A stretch of DNA of 64,000 bases from CAYWEM01 sp964457225 (GCA_964457225.1 CAYWEM010000005.1:62001-126000); one strand, 5' to 3'. Shown: positions 16,799 to 25,499, counted from the first letter of the stretch. The notes: generated by a model not told the origin, from the letters alone. Made by a program: numbers and translations.

Positions 16799-18969
16799 CT
16801 GTTTCTCCTTCCAGGAAAATTCAATTCTTCACCGGAGCAGATCCTGGTCCAGAAAAACTGTCCCAGGTCCGGCCAGGCCGGATGATCGTCTCCGCAGACC
16901 AGGGTGTGGCCCTGGTCCGCCCTCAGCCCGAGCAACTCGGCCAGGGAATTTATCTCAGCGAGGTCCAGGCAGGCCGCCGGACTGTCAAGCAGGTACAATG
17001 CCGGAGCTTCCAGGGGGGCCAGAGCATTCAACAGCTTTATTTTCTGCACTTCACCCAGGGAAAGCCGGTCCGCCGTGCGCCCCAGCGGCAGATGAAGCAG
17101 GCCGAGCAAATCCAGTTCACTTCGGTCATACGGCTGGAGAGCCTGGTCCAGGACGGCTCCAGGCAGTTGATCCATTGGCTGGGCCAAAAGCTCGGCGAAA
17201 CTCAGTCCCTGCCACCTGACCTGCAGTATTTCCGGGTTAAGACCGCTGCCCCTGCATTCTTCGCAAGGAGAGACCGGGCCGGGCAGTCCTTTCAGGGGTG
17301 ATTCCAGCCGGCCCCGGCCGCTGCAGGCCGGACAGCGTCCCCGGGCGGAGGAACTTGAAAAATGACCGGGCAGCAGGCCGAGCAGTCTGGCCTGCCTGCA
17401 TGAGGCGAAAAGCCGGCGCAGATTCGGCAGGAGTCCCAGCCGGCCGGCCAGGTTTTCCCTTTTTGCCGCGGTCTTCGGAGGCCTGGAAGGGTGACTGGAA
17501 ATACGCCGGAAGTTTTTCTGACCTGCCGGGCTTGAGGCGGCGAATCGACTCAGGTTGTTCTTGCCGAGGCCGCAGTACGGCACCAGGATCAGTTCGCCGC
17601 CGGAGTTCCGGGGCCGGATTCGTTCGGGCCGACCTGATTCGACCTGGTCTGGTGAAAGCCCGGTGATAAAACCGCCCCCGGCTCCACCGCTTGGTCCCAG
17701 GCGGATCAGTCGGTCTGCCGCCGCCAGCAGCAGGGGATGGTTTTCGATCATCACCAGGGTGTTGCCGGCTTGCAGAAGCAGTCTTAGCTTGCCCAACAGG
17801 CTTTCCAGTTCCACCCGGGGCAGGCCGGCCGAGGGATGCTCCAGCACCAGCAGCAGGTCATGCGGCGGCCGGGCCAGGAAGGGGCAGAGCAGGATGCGGT
17901 TCTGCTCCGGCCTGGACAACCCGGCCAGCGGTTCGGCCAGAGAGAGGCCGGCCAACCCTTCTGCTTTCAGCAATTGCAGTTGCGCTGACAGGTCCCGCTG
18001 GACTTCAGCCAGCATCGGCTGTTCCCCGGAAAAATCGCATTCTGCTTCCAGGAAATCGGCCAGTTCCGCGATTTCGGCGGCCAGCAGACCGGCGAAGCTG
18101 TACTCTCCCCAGCGGAAAAGCAGGGCCCGGGGTTTCAGCAAGGCTTCGATCCGGCTGATGCTCCAGCGGCCTGAATTGCGGCCGGTGCTTGTTATTCGGG
18201 CCGGCGCGGCGGCCAGGGAAAAGGTTTTTTCCCGGGCCGGGAAAGAAGGCAGTTGACAGGACGGGCAAATTGAAGCCAGGGCCAGCAGGATTCTCTGCCG
18301 GCCGGAATCCAGGCGCACCGCGTTGCCTCCGATCGCCAGGATGCTTTCCAGGGCTTCATGCAGGCGTCCGGCTGCCGCCTGGTCCAGGGGCAGGCGGTCC
18401 ACGAAAACTTCCCGCAGTTCACCAGGTCCGGCCCGGCCCGGCGGCCCTGCCCGTTTGCCTTCCTCAGCCGGGAGGGAGAAACCCGCGGCCCGCAGTATCT
18501 CCGGGGCCTGGCGGCTGGGGAAGGATACCAGCAGGCTGTCTCCGGGCAGGGCCAGGCCCCTGGCGATCACCTGGGAGAGGTTGAGAGGTCGGAAGCGAAA
18601 AGAACAGCCCGGACAGCAGAAATCCGCCCGGGCGCTGAAAAGCAGGCGCAGGTTCAGGTCCAGCCCGATGACCTGGCTCCAGAAACGCCTTTCACCCTGT
18701 TCGGGACGGAGTTGCAGGCCGACGGACGCCGGCAGGCCGCTTATTTCCGAATAAACGGCGCTGTATTCCAGGTTTGACAGGATCTGTCTTTCACTGGAAA
18801 CGGAGTCAAGGTAACGGCTGCGACCGGTGGCCAGCAGGGTGCGCAGAACCAGGGCGCTTTTCCCGGCTCCGGCCGGGCCGCTGACCGCGGTCAACCTGCC
18901 GACCGGGATTTCCAGGTCCAGGTTTTTCAGGTTGTCGGTGGCCAGGCCTTTGAGGATGATTGACTTCAT
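16795..18969 (-). CDS. Divergent UvrA-like tandem ABC ATPase with mutated ATP sites
   Basis: 724 residues; standard UvrA is about 940. The UvrA order is preserved: Walker A1 GPAGAGKS (31-38), CCPGC (118-122), CPSC (235-238), signature 1 as LSRPEQ (351-356), Walker B1 as LVLEHPSAGL (374-383), NTLVMIEN (403-410), Walker A2 as PYCGLGKN (464-471), CPAC (546-549) and CEEC (569-572) for the zinc module, signature 2 LSLGE (636-640), Walker B2 LLDSPAACLD (660-669). Canonical UvrA has DEP in both Walker B motifs and GKS/T in Walker A2. Here both catalytic Glu are lost (EHP, DSP) and A2 ends in GKN. The UvrB-binding/insertion region is short. It is probably not the repair enzyme but a paralogue with altered ATP use. 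It starts 9 bases after tRNA-Arg(TCG). Confidence 0.8.
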   Translation of the reverse strand: MKSIILKGLATDNLKNLDLEIPVGRLTAVSGPAGAGKSALVLRTLLATGRSRYLDSVSSERQILSNLEYSAVYSEISGLPASVGLQLRPEQGERRFWSQVIGLDLNLRLLFSARADFCCPGCSFRFRPLNLSQVIARGLALPGDSLLVSFPSRQAPEILRAAGFSLPAEEGKRAGPPGRAGPGELREVFVDRLPLDQAAAGRLHEALESILAIGGNAVRLDSGRQRILLALASICPSCQLPSFPAREKTFSLAAAPARITSTGRNSGRWSISRIEALLKPRALLFRWGEYSFAGLLAAEIAELADFLEAECDFSGEQPMLAEVQRDLSAQLQLLKAEGLAGLSLAEPLAGLSRPEQNRILLCPFLARPPHDLLLVLEHPSAGLPRVELESLLGKLRLLLQAGNTLVMIENHPLLLAAADRLIRLGPSGGAGGGFITGLSPDQVESGRPERIRPRNSGGELILVPYCGLGKNNLSRFAASSPAGQKNFRRISSHPSRPPKTAAKRENLAGRLGLLPNLRRLFASCRQARLLGLLPGHFSSSSARGRCPACSGRGRLESPLKGLPGPVSPCEECRGSGLNPEILQVRWQGLSFAELLAQPMDQLPGAVLDQALQPYDRSELDLLGLLHLPLGRTADRLSLGEVQKIKLLNALAPLEAPALYLLDSPAACLDLAEINSLAELLGLRADQGHTLVCGDDHPAWPDLGQFFWTRICSGEELNFPGRRNR

Positions 18970-18978
18970 TTACGGCAA

Positions 18979-19051
18979 TGCGCCCGGAGGGATTCGAACC
19001 CCCAACGCGCAGATTCGAAGTCTACCGCTCTATCCTTTGAGCTACGGGCGC
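18979..19051 (-). tRNA. tRNA-Arg(TCG)
   Basis: 73 bases including discriminator A; acceptor GCGCCCG/CGGGCGC pairs perfectly. The D arm reads AGCTCAAAGGATAGAGC, the anticodon stem-loop is GTAGA-CTTCGAA-TCTGC with anticodon TCG, and the T loop is TTCGAAT. CCA is not encoded. It reads codon CGA and others by wobble. It is transcribed ahead of the UvrA-like gene. Confidence 0.95.
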
Positions 19052-19059
19052 CAGCCGCG

Positions 19060-19088
19060 ATTATACAGGACTTTCCCACGGCCGGCAA
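19060..19088 (-). promoter_or_regulatory. Promoter of tRNA-Arg(TCG)
   Basis: Minus strand: TTGCCG (19088-19083), 17-base spacer, perfect TATAAT (19065-19060), eight bases before the tRNA 5' end at 19051. It overlaps the divergent promoter of the nitroreductase gene. Confidence 0.7.
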
Positions 19089-19093
19089 GAATG

Positions 19094-19102
19094 TGATAAA
19101 AT
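19094..19102 (+). promoter_or_regulatory. Extended -10 giving a leaderless nitroreductase mRNA
   Basis: TGATAAAAT (TG at 19094-19095, TAAAAT at 19097-19102) with no good -35. Eight bases separate it from the ATG at 19111 and no Shine-Dalgarno sequence is present. Confidence 0.5.
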
Positions 19103-19110
19103 AAGCGGGC

Positions 19111-19983
19111 ATGAAAAACAAAATCCCCTTTTCCGGAGCATCGCTCGACCTGGTCAGACAGCGTTATTCCTGCCGCAGTTACTCCGCCGAGCCCTTGACC
19201 GGGCTGGAAATGGATGAACTGAGGCGATTTTCCGCAACCCTGGTTCCCCCGTACCCGGCGCCGCTGCGCCTGGAACTGGTCGACCGCCGGCATGAAGACC
19301 GGCAAAAAATGTTCGGTGCCGGCACCTATGGCATGATCAAGGGAGCTCGTTTCTTTGCCGTCGGGATTTTACGGCCTGATGGCGGAACCTGCTGGCTGAA
19401 CCTGGGCTATGCCATGGAAGCTTTGATTCTCAGGGCCACGGCCCTGGGCCTGCAGAGCTGCTGGATCGGCGGAGTGTTCGACCGCAAGGCTTTCGCCCGG
19501 CTGAGCGGCGATTTGCAGGCTGAAGAAATAGTGCCGGCGGTGGCCGCCCTGGGCCGGGCCGCCGAGCGTCGCACCCTCAGAGACCGGCTGGTCAGGGGAG
19601 CGGCCCGCGGCGACAGCCGCAAACCGGCCGCTGAATTGTTTTTTCAGGAACAACCCGGCCGGGCCCTGAGCCCGGAGTTAGAACAGCGTTTCGGAGGCCT
19701 GCTGGAACAGGTACGCCTGGCTCCCTCGGCTTCCAACAAGCAGCCCTGGCGCTTGCTGGTCGAGGAAGATCGCCTGCACCTCTTCCTGGTCCGCGACCGC
19801 GGCTACGCCCGGCTGCTGCCCAAGGTGGACCTGCAGAAAATTGACCTGGGCATCGCCATGTTTCACCTGGAACTGGCCGCGGCCGACGCCGGCCTGGCCG
19901 GGGAGTGGCGCAGCCTTGATCGCGGCCTGCCGCAATTCCCCGGAGATTCCGAATACATCACCAGCTTCTGCCTTAACGCCTGA
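19111..19983 (+). CDS. Nitroreductase-family protein (single-chain, TM-nitroreductase type)
   Basis: 290 residues made of two nitroreductase-like halves. The first begins with VRQRYSCRSYSAEPLT (FMN phosphate-binding Arg/Ser) and contains LNLGYAMEALILRATALGLQSCWIGG, typical of FMN-dependent nitroreductases. The second half has RLAPSASNKQPWRLLVEED, a second flavin-binding signature. This matches the TM nitroreductase family, whose physiological substrate is unknown. Start chosen at ATG 19111; the mRNA appears leaderless. The dus gene follows after nine bases. Confidence 0.88.
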   Translation: MKNKIPFSGASLDLVRQRYSCRSYSAEPLTGLEMDELRRFSATLVPPYPAPLRLELVDRRHEDRQKMFGAGTYGMIKGARFFAVGILRPDGGTCWLNLGYAMEALILRATALGLQSCWIGGVFDRKAFARLSGDLQAEEIVPAVAALGRAAERRTLRDRLVRGAARGDSRKPAAELFFQEQPGRALSPELEQRFGGLLEQVRLAPSASNKQPWRLLVEEDRLHLFLVRDRGYARLLPKVDLQKIDLGIAMFHLELAAADAGLAGEWRSLDRGLPQFPGDSEYITSFCLNA

Positions 19984-19992
19984 CTTGAAACC

Positions 19993-20982
19993 ATGTCCGC
20001 CTCCGCTCCGCTCCAAGCTCTGAAAATCGGCGCCCTTGTTTTACCTTATCCTCAGCTGCTGGCACCCATGGCCTCTCTGACCGACCGGGCCCTGCGCACG
20101 GCCATGGCTCCGTTGGGAGGTCTGGGCGCCCTGGTGACCGAGATGATTTCGGTTGAAGCTTTCCGGAAAGGCAATACCCGCACCAGGGAAATGACCGATT
20201 GCGACGACCTGGGCCTGCCCCAGTTCATCCAGCTTTTCGGTCACGATCCGCAGGCCTTCGCCGCGGCCGCGGCCAGGGTCGAGGCCGAGGGATTCTACAG
20301 CGGCATTGACATCAACTTCGGTTGCCCGGCCCGCAAGGTGCTGCGCCGGGGAGCGGGTGCGGCAATGCTCGATGATCCCCTGAAAATGGCCGCTTTGATC
20401 CGGGCCGTGCGCCGGGCCAGCAGCAGGCCGCTGACCGTGAAAACCAGATTGGGCTACAGGCGGGAAAACTTCGCTGAATGGCTGCCGGTCATCGACTCTG
20501 AAGGTGTCGATGCCTTGATCGTCCATTTCCGCCTGGGCATTGAGAATTACTCCATGGAAGCCCGCTGGGAAAGGGCGGCCGCTATTCGCGCCCGCCTGAA
20601 GATACCGCTGATCGGCAACGGTGATTTACGAAACCCGGAAATGATTCACAACTGCCTGGAATCGGTTGATGGAGTCATGGTCGGCCGGGGCGGGCTGGCC
20701 GACCCCTGGCTGTTCGCCAGGAGCGCCGGTCTGAAACCGGGGCCGAATGCCTACCTGTCTTTCGCCCGGAATTACTGCCGTCTGCTGGAGGAATTCCATC
20801 AGCCCCGCCTGCGCCTGAACAAGCTGAAGAATTTCAGCAGGTTCCTGCTGCCCGGACTGGCGGCGGGACGGAGCAGGAAAAAGGCGGTTTTCCTGGCCCA
20901 GTCCTGGGACGAAGCACGTGATTTGTTCCTGGATTTCCTGGCCGCGGCCGACGGGCAATTGACAACTCAATCAGCCTTTTGA
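19993..20982 (+). CDS. dus: tRNA-dihydrouridine synthase (Dus family)
   Basis: 329 residues, FMN-dependent TIM barrel. Motifs: LLAPMASLTDRALR (FMN binding), ISVEAFRKGN, DINFGCPARKVLRRGAGAAML with the catalytic Cys, KTRLGY, and VMVGRGGLADPWLF. It reduces uridine to dihydrouridine in the tRNA D loop. The barrel segment IVHFRLGIENYSMEARWE replaces the usual HGRT-type stretch but keeps His. Likely co-transcribed with the nitroreductase gene. Confidence 0.93.
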   Translation: MSASAPLQALKIGALVLPYPQLLAPMASLTDRALRTAMAPLGGLGALVTEMISVEAFRKGNTRTREMTDCDDLGLPQFIQLFGHDPQAFAAAAARVEAEGFYSGIDINFGCPARKVLRRGAGAAMLDDPLKMAALIRAVRRASSRPLTVKTRLGYRRENFAEWLPVIDSEGVDALIVHFRLGIENYSMEARWERAAAIRARLKIPLIGNGDLRNPEMIHNCLESVDGVMVGRGGLADPWLFARSAGLKPGPNAYLSFARNYCRLLEEFHQPRLRLNKLKNFSRFLLPGLAAGRSRKKAVFLAQSWDEARDLFLDFLAAADGQLTTQSAF

Positions 20983-20986
20983 TAAT
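20959..20986 (+). promoter_or_regulatory. Promoter upstream of the dihydroorotate dehydrogenase-like gene
   Basis: TTGACA (20959-20964), 16-base spacer, GATAAT (20981-20986), located over the 3' end of dus. The expected start near 20993 gives a leader of about 64 bases with AGGAGGA before the ATG at 21057. It may serve the whole 21-24 kb signalling cluster. Confidence 0.6.
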
Positions 20987-21056
20987 ATGAATCGGCCGGA
21001 GATCCCGGCCCAGGCCTGAACCGGCTGGACCGCGAAGCAGGCCGCAGGAGGAAGTC

Positions 21057-22040
21057 ATGGCCGATCTCACTACATCCTACATGGGGCTTCAGCTGAAAAA
21101 CCCGCTCATCGTAGCCAGTTCCAAATTGGCCAAAAACCTGGAAGGGGTCCAACGCTGTGCCGAGGCCGGAGCCGCCGCCGTGGTGCTGAAATCACTCTTT
21201 GAAGAACAACTGCTGGCCGATACCGGCAAACTGGCGGAAGAAAGCCTGCTTCACGACCATCCCGAAGCACTGGAATACGTGAACGCCATGGGGCGGGAAC
21301 TGGGTGTTTCGGCTTACCTGCAACTCATAGAGGCGGCCCGGGCCCGGGTTGACATTCCGGTGATCGCCAGCCTGAACTGCGTTTCCGGCAAGGCCTGGAA
21401 AGACTTCGCCCCCCGCCTGGAAAACGCCGGGGCCAGCGCCCTGGAATTGAACGTGGCCTTGATTTCCGCTGATCCGGCCCGCAGCAGCGAGGAAATTGAA
21501 AACGAATACCTGGAAATACTGAAAGAGGTCAAGAGCCGGGTGAAAATCCCGGTGGCCATGAAAATCGGCAGTTACTTCACTTCCCTGGCCCGAACCGCCG
21601 AGCGTTTTTCCTGGGCCGGTGCCTCGGCCCTGGTCCTGTTCAATCGCTTTTACCAGATCGACATAGATACCGAAACCAGGCGGCTGGTTTCCGGGCCGGC
21701 CATGAGCCTGCCCCAGGAAAACCTGCTCCCCCTGCGCTGGATATCCCTGCTCCAGGGCCGGGTCAGGCTTGACCTGGCCGCTTCCACCGGGGTTCACGAC
21801 GGGGATGACCTGATCAAGATGATCCTGGCCGGCGCCGATGCCGTACAGGTATGTTCAACTCTCTACCTGCACGGACTGGAAAGGATCGGCCGGATGCTTG
21901 ACCGCTTGAGTCAATGGATGGCCGGCAATGGTTTTCAGAAAATCGGGCAGTTCAAGGGCAGCTTGAGCCGGGAAATGAGCGACGACCCGGCCGCTTTCAC
22001 CAGGTTGCAGTACATCAAGGCCCTGGTGGGCCATGAATAA
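21057..22040 (+). CDS. Dihydroorotate dehydrogenase-like FMN protein
   Basis: 327 residues with the (beta/alpha)8 FMN barrel of class 1 dihydroorotate dehydrogenases: TTSYMGLQLKNPLIVASSKL at the start, ALELNVALISADP, VAMKIGSYFTSL (Lys in the barrel), RWISLLQGRVRLDLAASTGVHDGDDLIKMILAGADAVQVCSTLY with the phosphate-binding end. The usual NCSCPN-type active-site loop is changed and pyrimidine genes are not adjacent, so it may act on another substrate. Preceded by AGGAGGA. Confidence 0.82.
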   Translation: MADLTTSYMGLQLKNPLIVASSKLAKNLEGVQRCAEAGAAAVVLKSLFEEQLLADTGKLAEESLLHDHPEALEYVNAMGRELGVSAYLQLIEAARARVDIPVIASLNCVSGKAWKDFAPRLENAGASALELNVALISADPARSSEEIENEYLEILKEVKSRVKIPVAMKIGSYFTSLARTAERFSWAGASALVLFNRFYQIDIDTETRRLVSGPAMSLPQENLLPLRWISLLQGRVRLDLAASTGVHDGDDLIKMILAGADAVQVCSTLYLHGLERIGRMLDRLSQWMAGNGFQKIGQFKGSLSREMSDDPAAFTRLQYIKALVGHE

Positions 22041-22067
22041 GTCCCGGACCGCGGCGGAGCGCTGCCG

Positions 22068-22370
22068 ATGAACCTGAAACAAATCAACCAGGCCGACAGG
22101 TCCAGGCTGGTTCTTTCCGGCCAGATCGACGTCAGCGCGGCCGAGGAAATGGCCGCGGACCTGGCCGACGTGCTGGACGCCGGAGTCAGGGAACTGGAGC
22201 TTGATTTCAGCGAAGTTTCCTTTATCGGCAGTTCGGGGATAGGGAAACTGTTGCATTTTTACAAGGACTTTTCCGCCCGCGGCGGCAGTGTTCTGGTCAG
22301 CAACCTCAACCCGGACTTGCGGGCTCTTTTCAAGGCCATCAAGCTGGACACTTTTTTCAAACTGGATTGA
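22068..22370 (+). CDS. STAS-domain anti-sigma-factor antagonist (RsbV-like)
   Basis: 100 residues, a single STAS domain. LDFSEVSFIGSSGIGKLLHF holds the phospho-acceptor serine (Ser55 or Ser56). In partner switching, the unphosphorylated form binds the kinase encoded next door. The next gene starts within its stop codon (TTGA). Confidence 0.92.
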   Translation: MNLKQINQADRSRLVLSGQIDVSAAEEMAADLADVLDAGVRELELDFSEVSFIGSSGIGKLLHFYKDFSARGGSVLVSNLNPDLRALFKAIKLDTFFKLD

Positions 22371-22906
22371 AAGAAAAACAGACAGCGCCGCCTTCATTCG
22401 TTCTCTGGGAAAAAAGCCGCCTGCGCCTGGACAACGACATCGACCTGATCCCGGAACTGGTCGACTACGTTTTTGCCGCCGGTCGTTTTCCCGACCAGCT
22501 TGAATCGATGCTGAGGGCCGGTCTGCATGAAATACTGCTGAATGCAGTTGAGCACGGCAACCTGGCCGTTTCCTACCGGGAAAAGGCCGAATTGCTGGCC
22601 CGGGGAAGGTACGCCGATTTCCTGCGCCGCCGGGCCGCCGAAGTTCCTTTCGCCGCCACCCGGGTGGATATTACGGTCACCTGGACTGCCCGGCACCTGC
22701 GCATCGTGGTCCAGGACATGGGGCGGGGTTTCGACTACGATGACATTCCCGATCCCACCAGTCCGGAAAACCTGCTCAAGGAATACGGCCGGGGCGTGAT
22801 GCTGGCCAGGAGCGCTTACGACCGGGTGATCTTCACGCCACCGGGCAACCGTGTGGCGCTGGTGAAATACCGGTCCCCGGCCGCCGAACATGAAGCTGAA
22901 CTCTGA
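22367..22906 (+). CDS. RsbW/SpoIIAB-like anti-sigma serine kinase
   Basis: 179 residues with a HATPase_c_2 fold: LHEILLNAVEHGNLAVSYRE is the N box (Glu, Asn) and VVQDMGRGFDYDDIPDP the G1 box, followed by GRGVMLARSAYD (G2). It should phosphorylate the neighbouring STAS protein and sequester a sigma factor or other target. The start is a TTG overlapping the STAS stop. A charged insertion around residues 70-95 separates N and G1 boxes. Confidence 0.9.
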   Translation: MKEKQTAPPSFVLWEKSRLRLDNDIDLIPELVDYVFAAGRFPDQLESMLRAGLHEILLNAVEHGNLAVSYREKAELLARGRYADFLRRRAAEVPFAATRVDITVTWTARHLRIVVQDMGRGFDYDDIPDPTSPENLLKEYGRGVMLARSAYDRVIFTPPGNRVALVKYRSPAAEHEAEL

Positions 22907-24068
22907 GTCGAACCTGGATGCCGGCATCCTGGTGGTCGACGATCATCCCCTGAACCTGATGCTGATGCGGGAAATACTGCACGCGGCGGGGTATTCCAGG
23001 ATCAGGAACGCCCAGAGCGGTGAACAGGCCCTGGAAGAGGTCGAGAGGGAAAAACCGGACCTGGTATTGCTTGATGTCATGCTGCCCGGAATCGACGGCT
23101 TCACGGTGTGCCGGCGGCTCAAGTCGGATCCGGATACGGCCCACCTGCCGATAATATTCATTACTTCCCTGGAAGACAGGCCGGCGCGTTTGCAGGGCAT
23201 TGAAGCCGGGGGCGATGATTTCATCAGCAAGCCGGTTGACGGCCACGAACTGCTGGCCCGCATCAGGTCCCTGCTTCGCTTGAAACGACAGCACGACCAG
23301 TTGCTGGCGGCCCGGGAAAAAATCATGGCCGATCTGCGCATGGCTCAGGTCATCCAGAGAAACCTGCTACCCGGCGATTCATCCCCGCTGCCCGGATTGG
23401 AATTCGAGCATCTCTGCCTGCCGAGTGAGCAGCTGGCCGGGGATTTTTACGACATCATCCGGCTTGACCAGGACAACCTGGGCTTTTACCTGCTCGATGT
23501 GTCCAGCCACGGAGTGGCCGCGGCCATGATCACCATATTTGTCAAACAGGCCATGGAAACCCTGGTCGGAAAAAGCGGTTCAAACCGGTCGTATTTTCCC
23601 GGCCCACGGGAAGTACTGCACGGTCTTAACCGCAGGTTGCTGGCCGAGGACCTGGCCGGTTTTCACATTACCATCTTCTACGCCCTGCTGCACCTGCCTG
23701 AAATGAAACTGCGCTACTCGGCCGGCGGTTTTCACGCTTTCCCGCTCTATAACGACGGCCGAAAAACGCTTTCATTGAAAGCTTCCGGTCATCCCCTGGG
23801 TATCGTGGCCGATGTTTTCCTTGAAGAAAGTGAATTGTACCTGGCCAGGCCCTCGACCCTGCTCCTGTTCAGTGACGGCCTGGTGGAAGGACATGATAAA
23901 AAGGGTCACCTGGCCGGCCAGGAAAAGCTCTATCGCTGGTTCAACGCCAGGGCCGCGGAAAATCCGCCGCTGCTTGAATTGGTCAGGGGTGTAAATCCCG
24001 CCGCCGCAGCCGGCAGTCCCCGCGATGACGTGGCCCTGCTGCGGCTGAGGGTCCTGGAAAACGCCTGA
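22890..24068 (+). CDS. Response regulator with PP2C-type phosphatase output (RsbU-like)
   Basis: 392 residues. A REC domain (12-130) has Asp17-Asp18, phospho-acceptor Asp62 (LLDVMLPG), Thr92 and Lys114. After a short helical linker (130-160, AREKIMADLRMAQVIQRNLLP) comes a PP2C/SpoIIE phosphatase (about 170-388) with GDFYDI, DVSSHGVAAAM, SDGLVEG and SPRDDVALL, i.e. all metal-binding Asp. It should dephosphorylate the STAS protein when its receiver is phosphorylated. The start lies 17 bases inside the kinase gene. Confidence 0.93.
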   Translation: MKLNSESNLDAGILVVDDHPLNLMLMREILHAAGYSRIRNAQSGEQALEEVEREKPDLVLLDVMLPGIDGFTVCRRLKSDPDTAHLPIIFITSLEDRPARLQGIEAGGDDFISKPVDGHELLARIRSLLRLKRQHDQLLAAREKIMADLRMAQVIQRNLLPGDSSPLPGLEFEHLCLPSEQLAGDFYDIIRLDQDNLGFYLLDVSSHGVAAAMITIFVKQAMETLVGKSGSNRSYFPGPREVLHGLNRRLLAEDLAGFHITIFYALLHLPEMKLRYSAGGFHAFPLYNDGRKTLSLKASGHPLGIVADVFLEESELYLARPSTLLLFSDGLVEGHDKKGHLAGQEKLYRWFNARAAENPPLLELVRGVNPAAAAGSPRDDVALLRLRVLENA

Positions 24069-24080
24069 TCCGGGCCGGAT

Positions 24081-25481
24081 TCACTGCTTCGGCCTGAGCT
24101 TTAGTTCAGCTTTCAGGAAAGGGCCCGGTTGCGCCGGGCCGGCCTTGAAATCATCGGCCGGGGGACAGCCGTAAGCCCATACGATGCGGTCGTCGCTGTT
24201 GACCAGCAGGGGATAAAGCCCGCGCAAGCGGGATGGTGCTCCGGCCGAGCGGATCATTTCAAAAACACTCTGGCGGTGCGGGGCGTTCAGCTTGCGGTAA
24301 CGGTCGGACCGGCCTGCATTGCGGACCGTCAGCGGAAAGTGCAGTCCGGCGACCGGCAGGCAGATGCTGAAGTGATTTGCCGGCCTGATAAAGGCATTGC
24401 TGATACTCAGTTCCAGGTCGGCCTCGATTTCCGGGATGAACCAGGATCCCGGGCCCGGCAGCTGGTGCCGGTAAACCGGATCCCGGAACCGGGCCGGGAA
24501 AAGCAGGCCCTTTTCGATGCGCAGGTCGATGCCGGGCAGGGACAGGGTGGTGGCGGAAGCCAGGGAACCCAGGATTTCGGCCACGTGTGTCCAGGAAATG
24601 CCGGCCAGGTCTCCCTTCAGCAGGCGCAGGTATTCACGCGCCAGGTGCCTGTTCTCAGCCGGATGCCGTCCGGAAAAAACCGCGGCCGGCAGGATCGCTC
24701 CCAGGCGCAGGCTCTGCTCCAGGATACGGCGGCTGCGGCTCTGGAAGAAATCGAATTCGTCCTGCATCAGGCTGACCGTGGTAAAGACCTTTTCCTCCAG
24801 ATCCGGGGCGGCCTGCCGGAGCAGGGGAAGCATTTCATGCCGGATGCGGTTGCGCAAAAAAAGCCCGGAAAAATTACTGCTGTCCTGGTAAAATTCCCGG
24901 CCGTTCCTGGCCAGGAAAGCCAGGATTTCTTCCTGGCTGAAGATGATCAACGGCCTGATGATCAGTGCTGTTTTTTCCTCGGTCGGCTTACCGGGAAAAG
25001 AGGGGGCTTTGCGTTGGTACAGGGCGGACAGGCCCTGCAGGCCGCTGCCGCGCAGCAGTTTGATGAAAAAGGTTTCCAGTAGGTCGGAACGGCTGTGCCC
25101 GGTGGCGATTTTCGCCGCTGAACAACGCCGGGCCAGGGCCTGGAAAAAATCGTAGCGGGAAACGGAAGCCGCGTGTTCCAGGTTGAGTCCTTCGCGCTCG
25201 GCCCGGCCGCGCACATCGGCTTCGGAGCTCTGCAGTTCAATGCCCAGGCCGGCGCAGAAAACGCGCACCCAATCTTCCTCCCGGGCGGCGTCAGGCCTGA
25301 GCCGGTGGTTGAAATAAGCGGCGCTGAAGCTGAATTCGATTTCCTGCTGAAGTTGTTTCAGCAGCAGGGCCAGGCTGACCGAGTCCTTGCCCCCGGAAAG
25401 GGCCAGGATGACGTGCTCGCCGGGCAGAATCAGCCGGTGTTCTTTCAGGTTGGCCAGGAAAGGCGGAAAGATCTTGTCCAT
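24081..25481 (-). CDS. tilS: tRNA(Ile)-lysidine synthase TilS
   Basis: 466 residues from ATG 25481. The PP-loop SGGKDS is at 29-34, followed by YFNHRLRPDAAREEDWV, GHSRSDLLETFFIKLLRGSGL and LIIFSQEEILAF, all TilS hallmarks; the C-terminal domain runs to residue 466. It converts C34 of tRNA-Ile(CAT) to lysidine. An open frame continues upstream to 25529, but that part is tRNA sequence. The ATG lies 18 bases after the 3' end of a tRNA with anticodon CAT, with no Shine-Dalgarno sequence. Convergent with the RsbU-like gene. Confidence 0.95.
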   Translation of the reverse strand: MDKIFPPFLANLKEHRLILPGEHVILALSGGKDSVSLALLLKQLQQEIEFSFSAAYFNHRLRPDAAREEDWVRVFCAGLGIELQSSEADVRGRAEREGLNLEHAASVSRYDFFQALARRCSAAKIATGHSRSDLLETFFIKLLRGSGLQGLSALYQRKAPSFPGKPTEEKTALIIRPLIIFSQEEILAFLARNGREFYQDSSNFSGLFLRNRIRHEMLPLLRQAAPDLEEKVFTTVSLMQDEFDFFQSRSRRILEQSLRLGAILPAAVFSGRHPAENRHLAREYLRLLKGDLAGISWTHVAEILGSLASATTLSLPGIDLRIEKGLLFPARFRDPVYRHQLPGPGSWFIPEIEADLELSISNAFIRPANHFSICLPVAGLHFPLTVRNAGRSDRYRKLNAPHRQSVFEMIRSAGAPSRLRGLYPLLVNSDDRIVWAYGCPPADDFKAGPAQPGPFLKAELKLRPKQ

Positions 25482-25499
25482 GAGGGGATGAAATGAAAA

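Noticed and set aside
16795..18969. Canonical excision-repair UvrA
   Set aside because: Length and mutated ATP-site motifs argue for a divergent paralogue.
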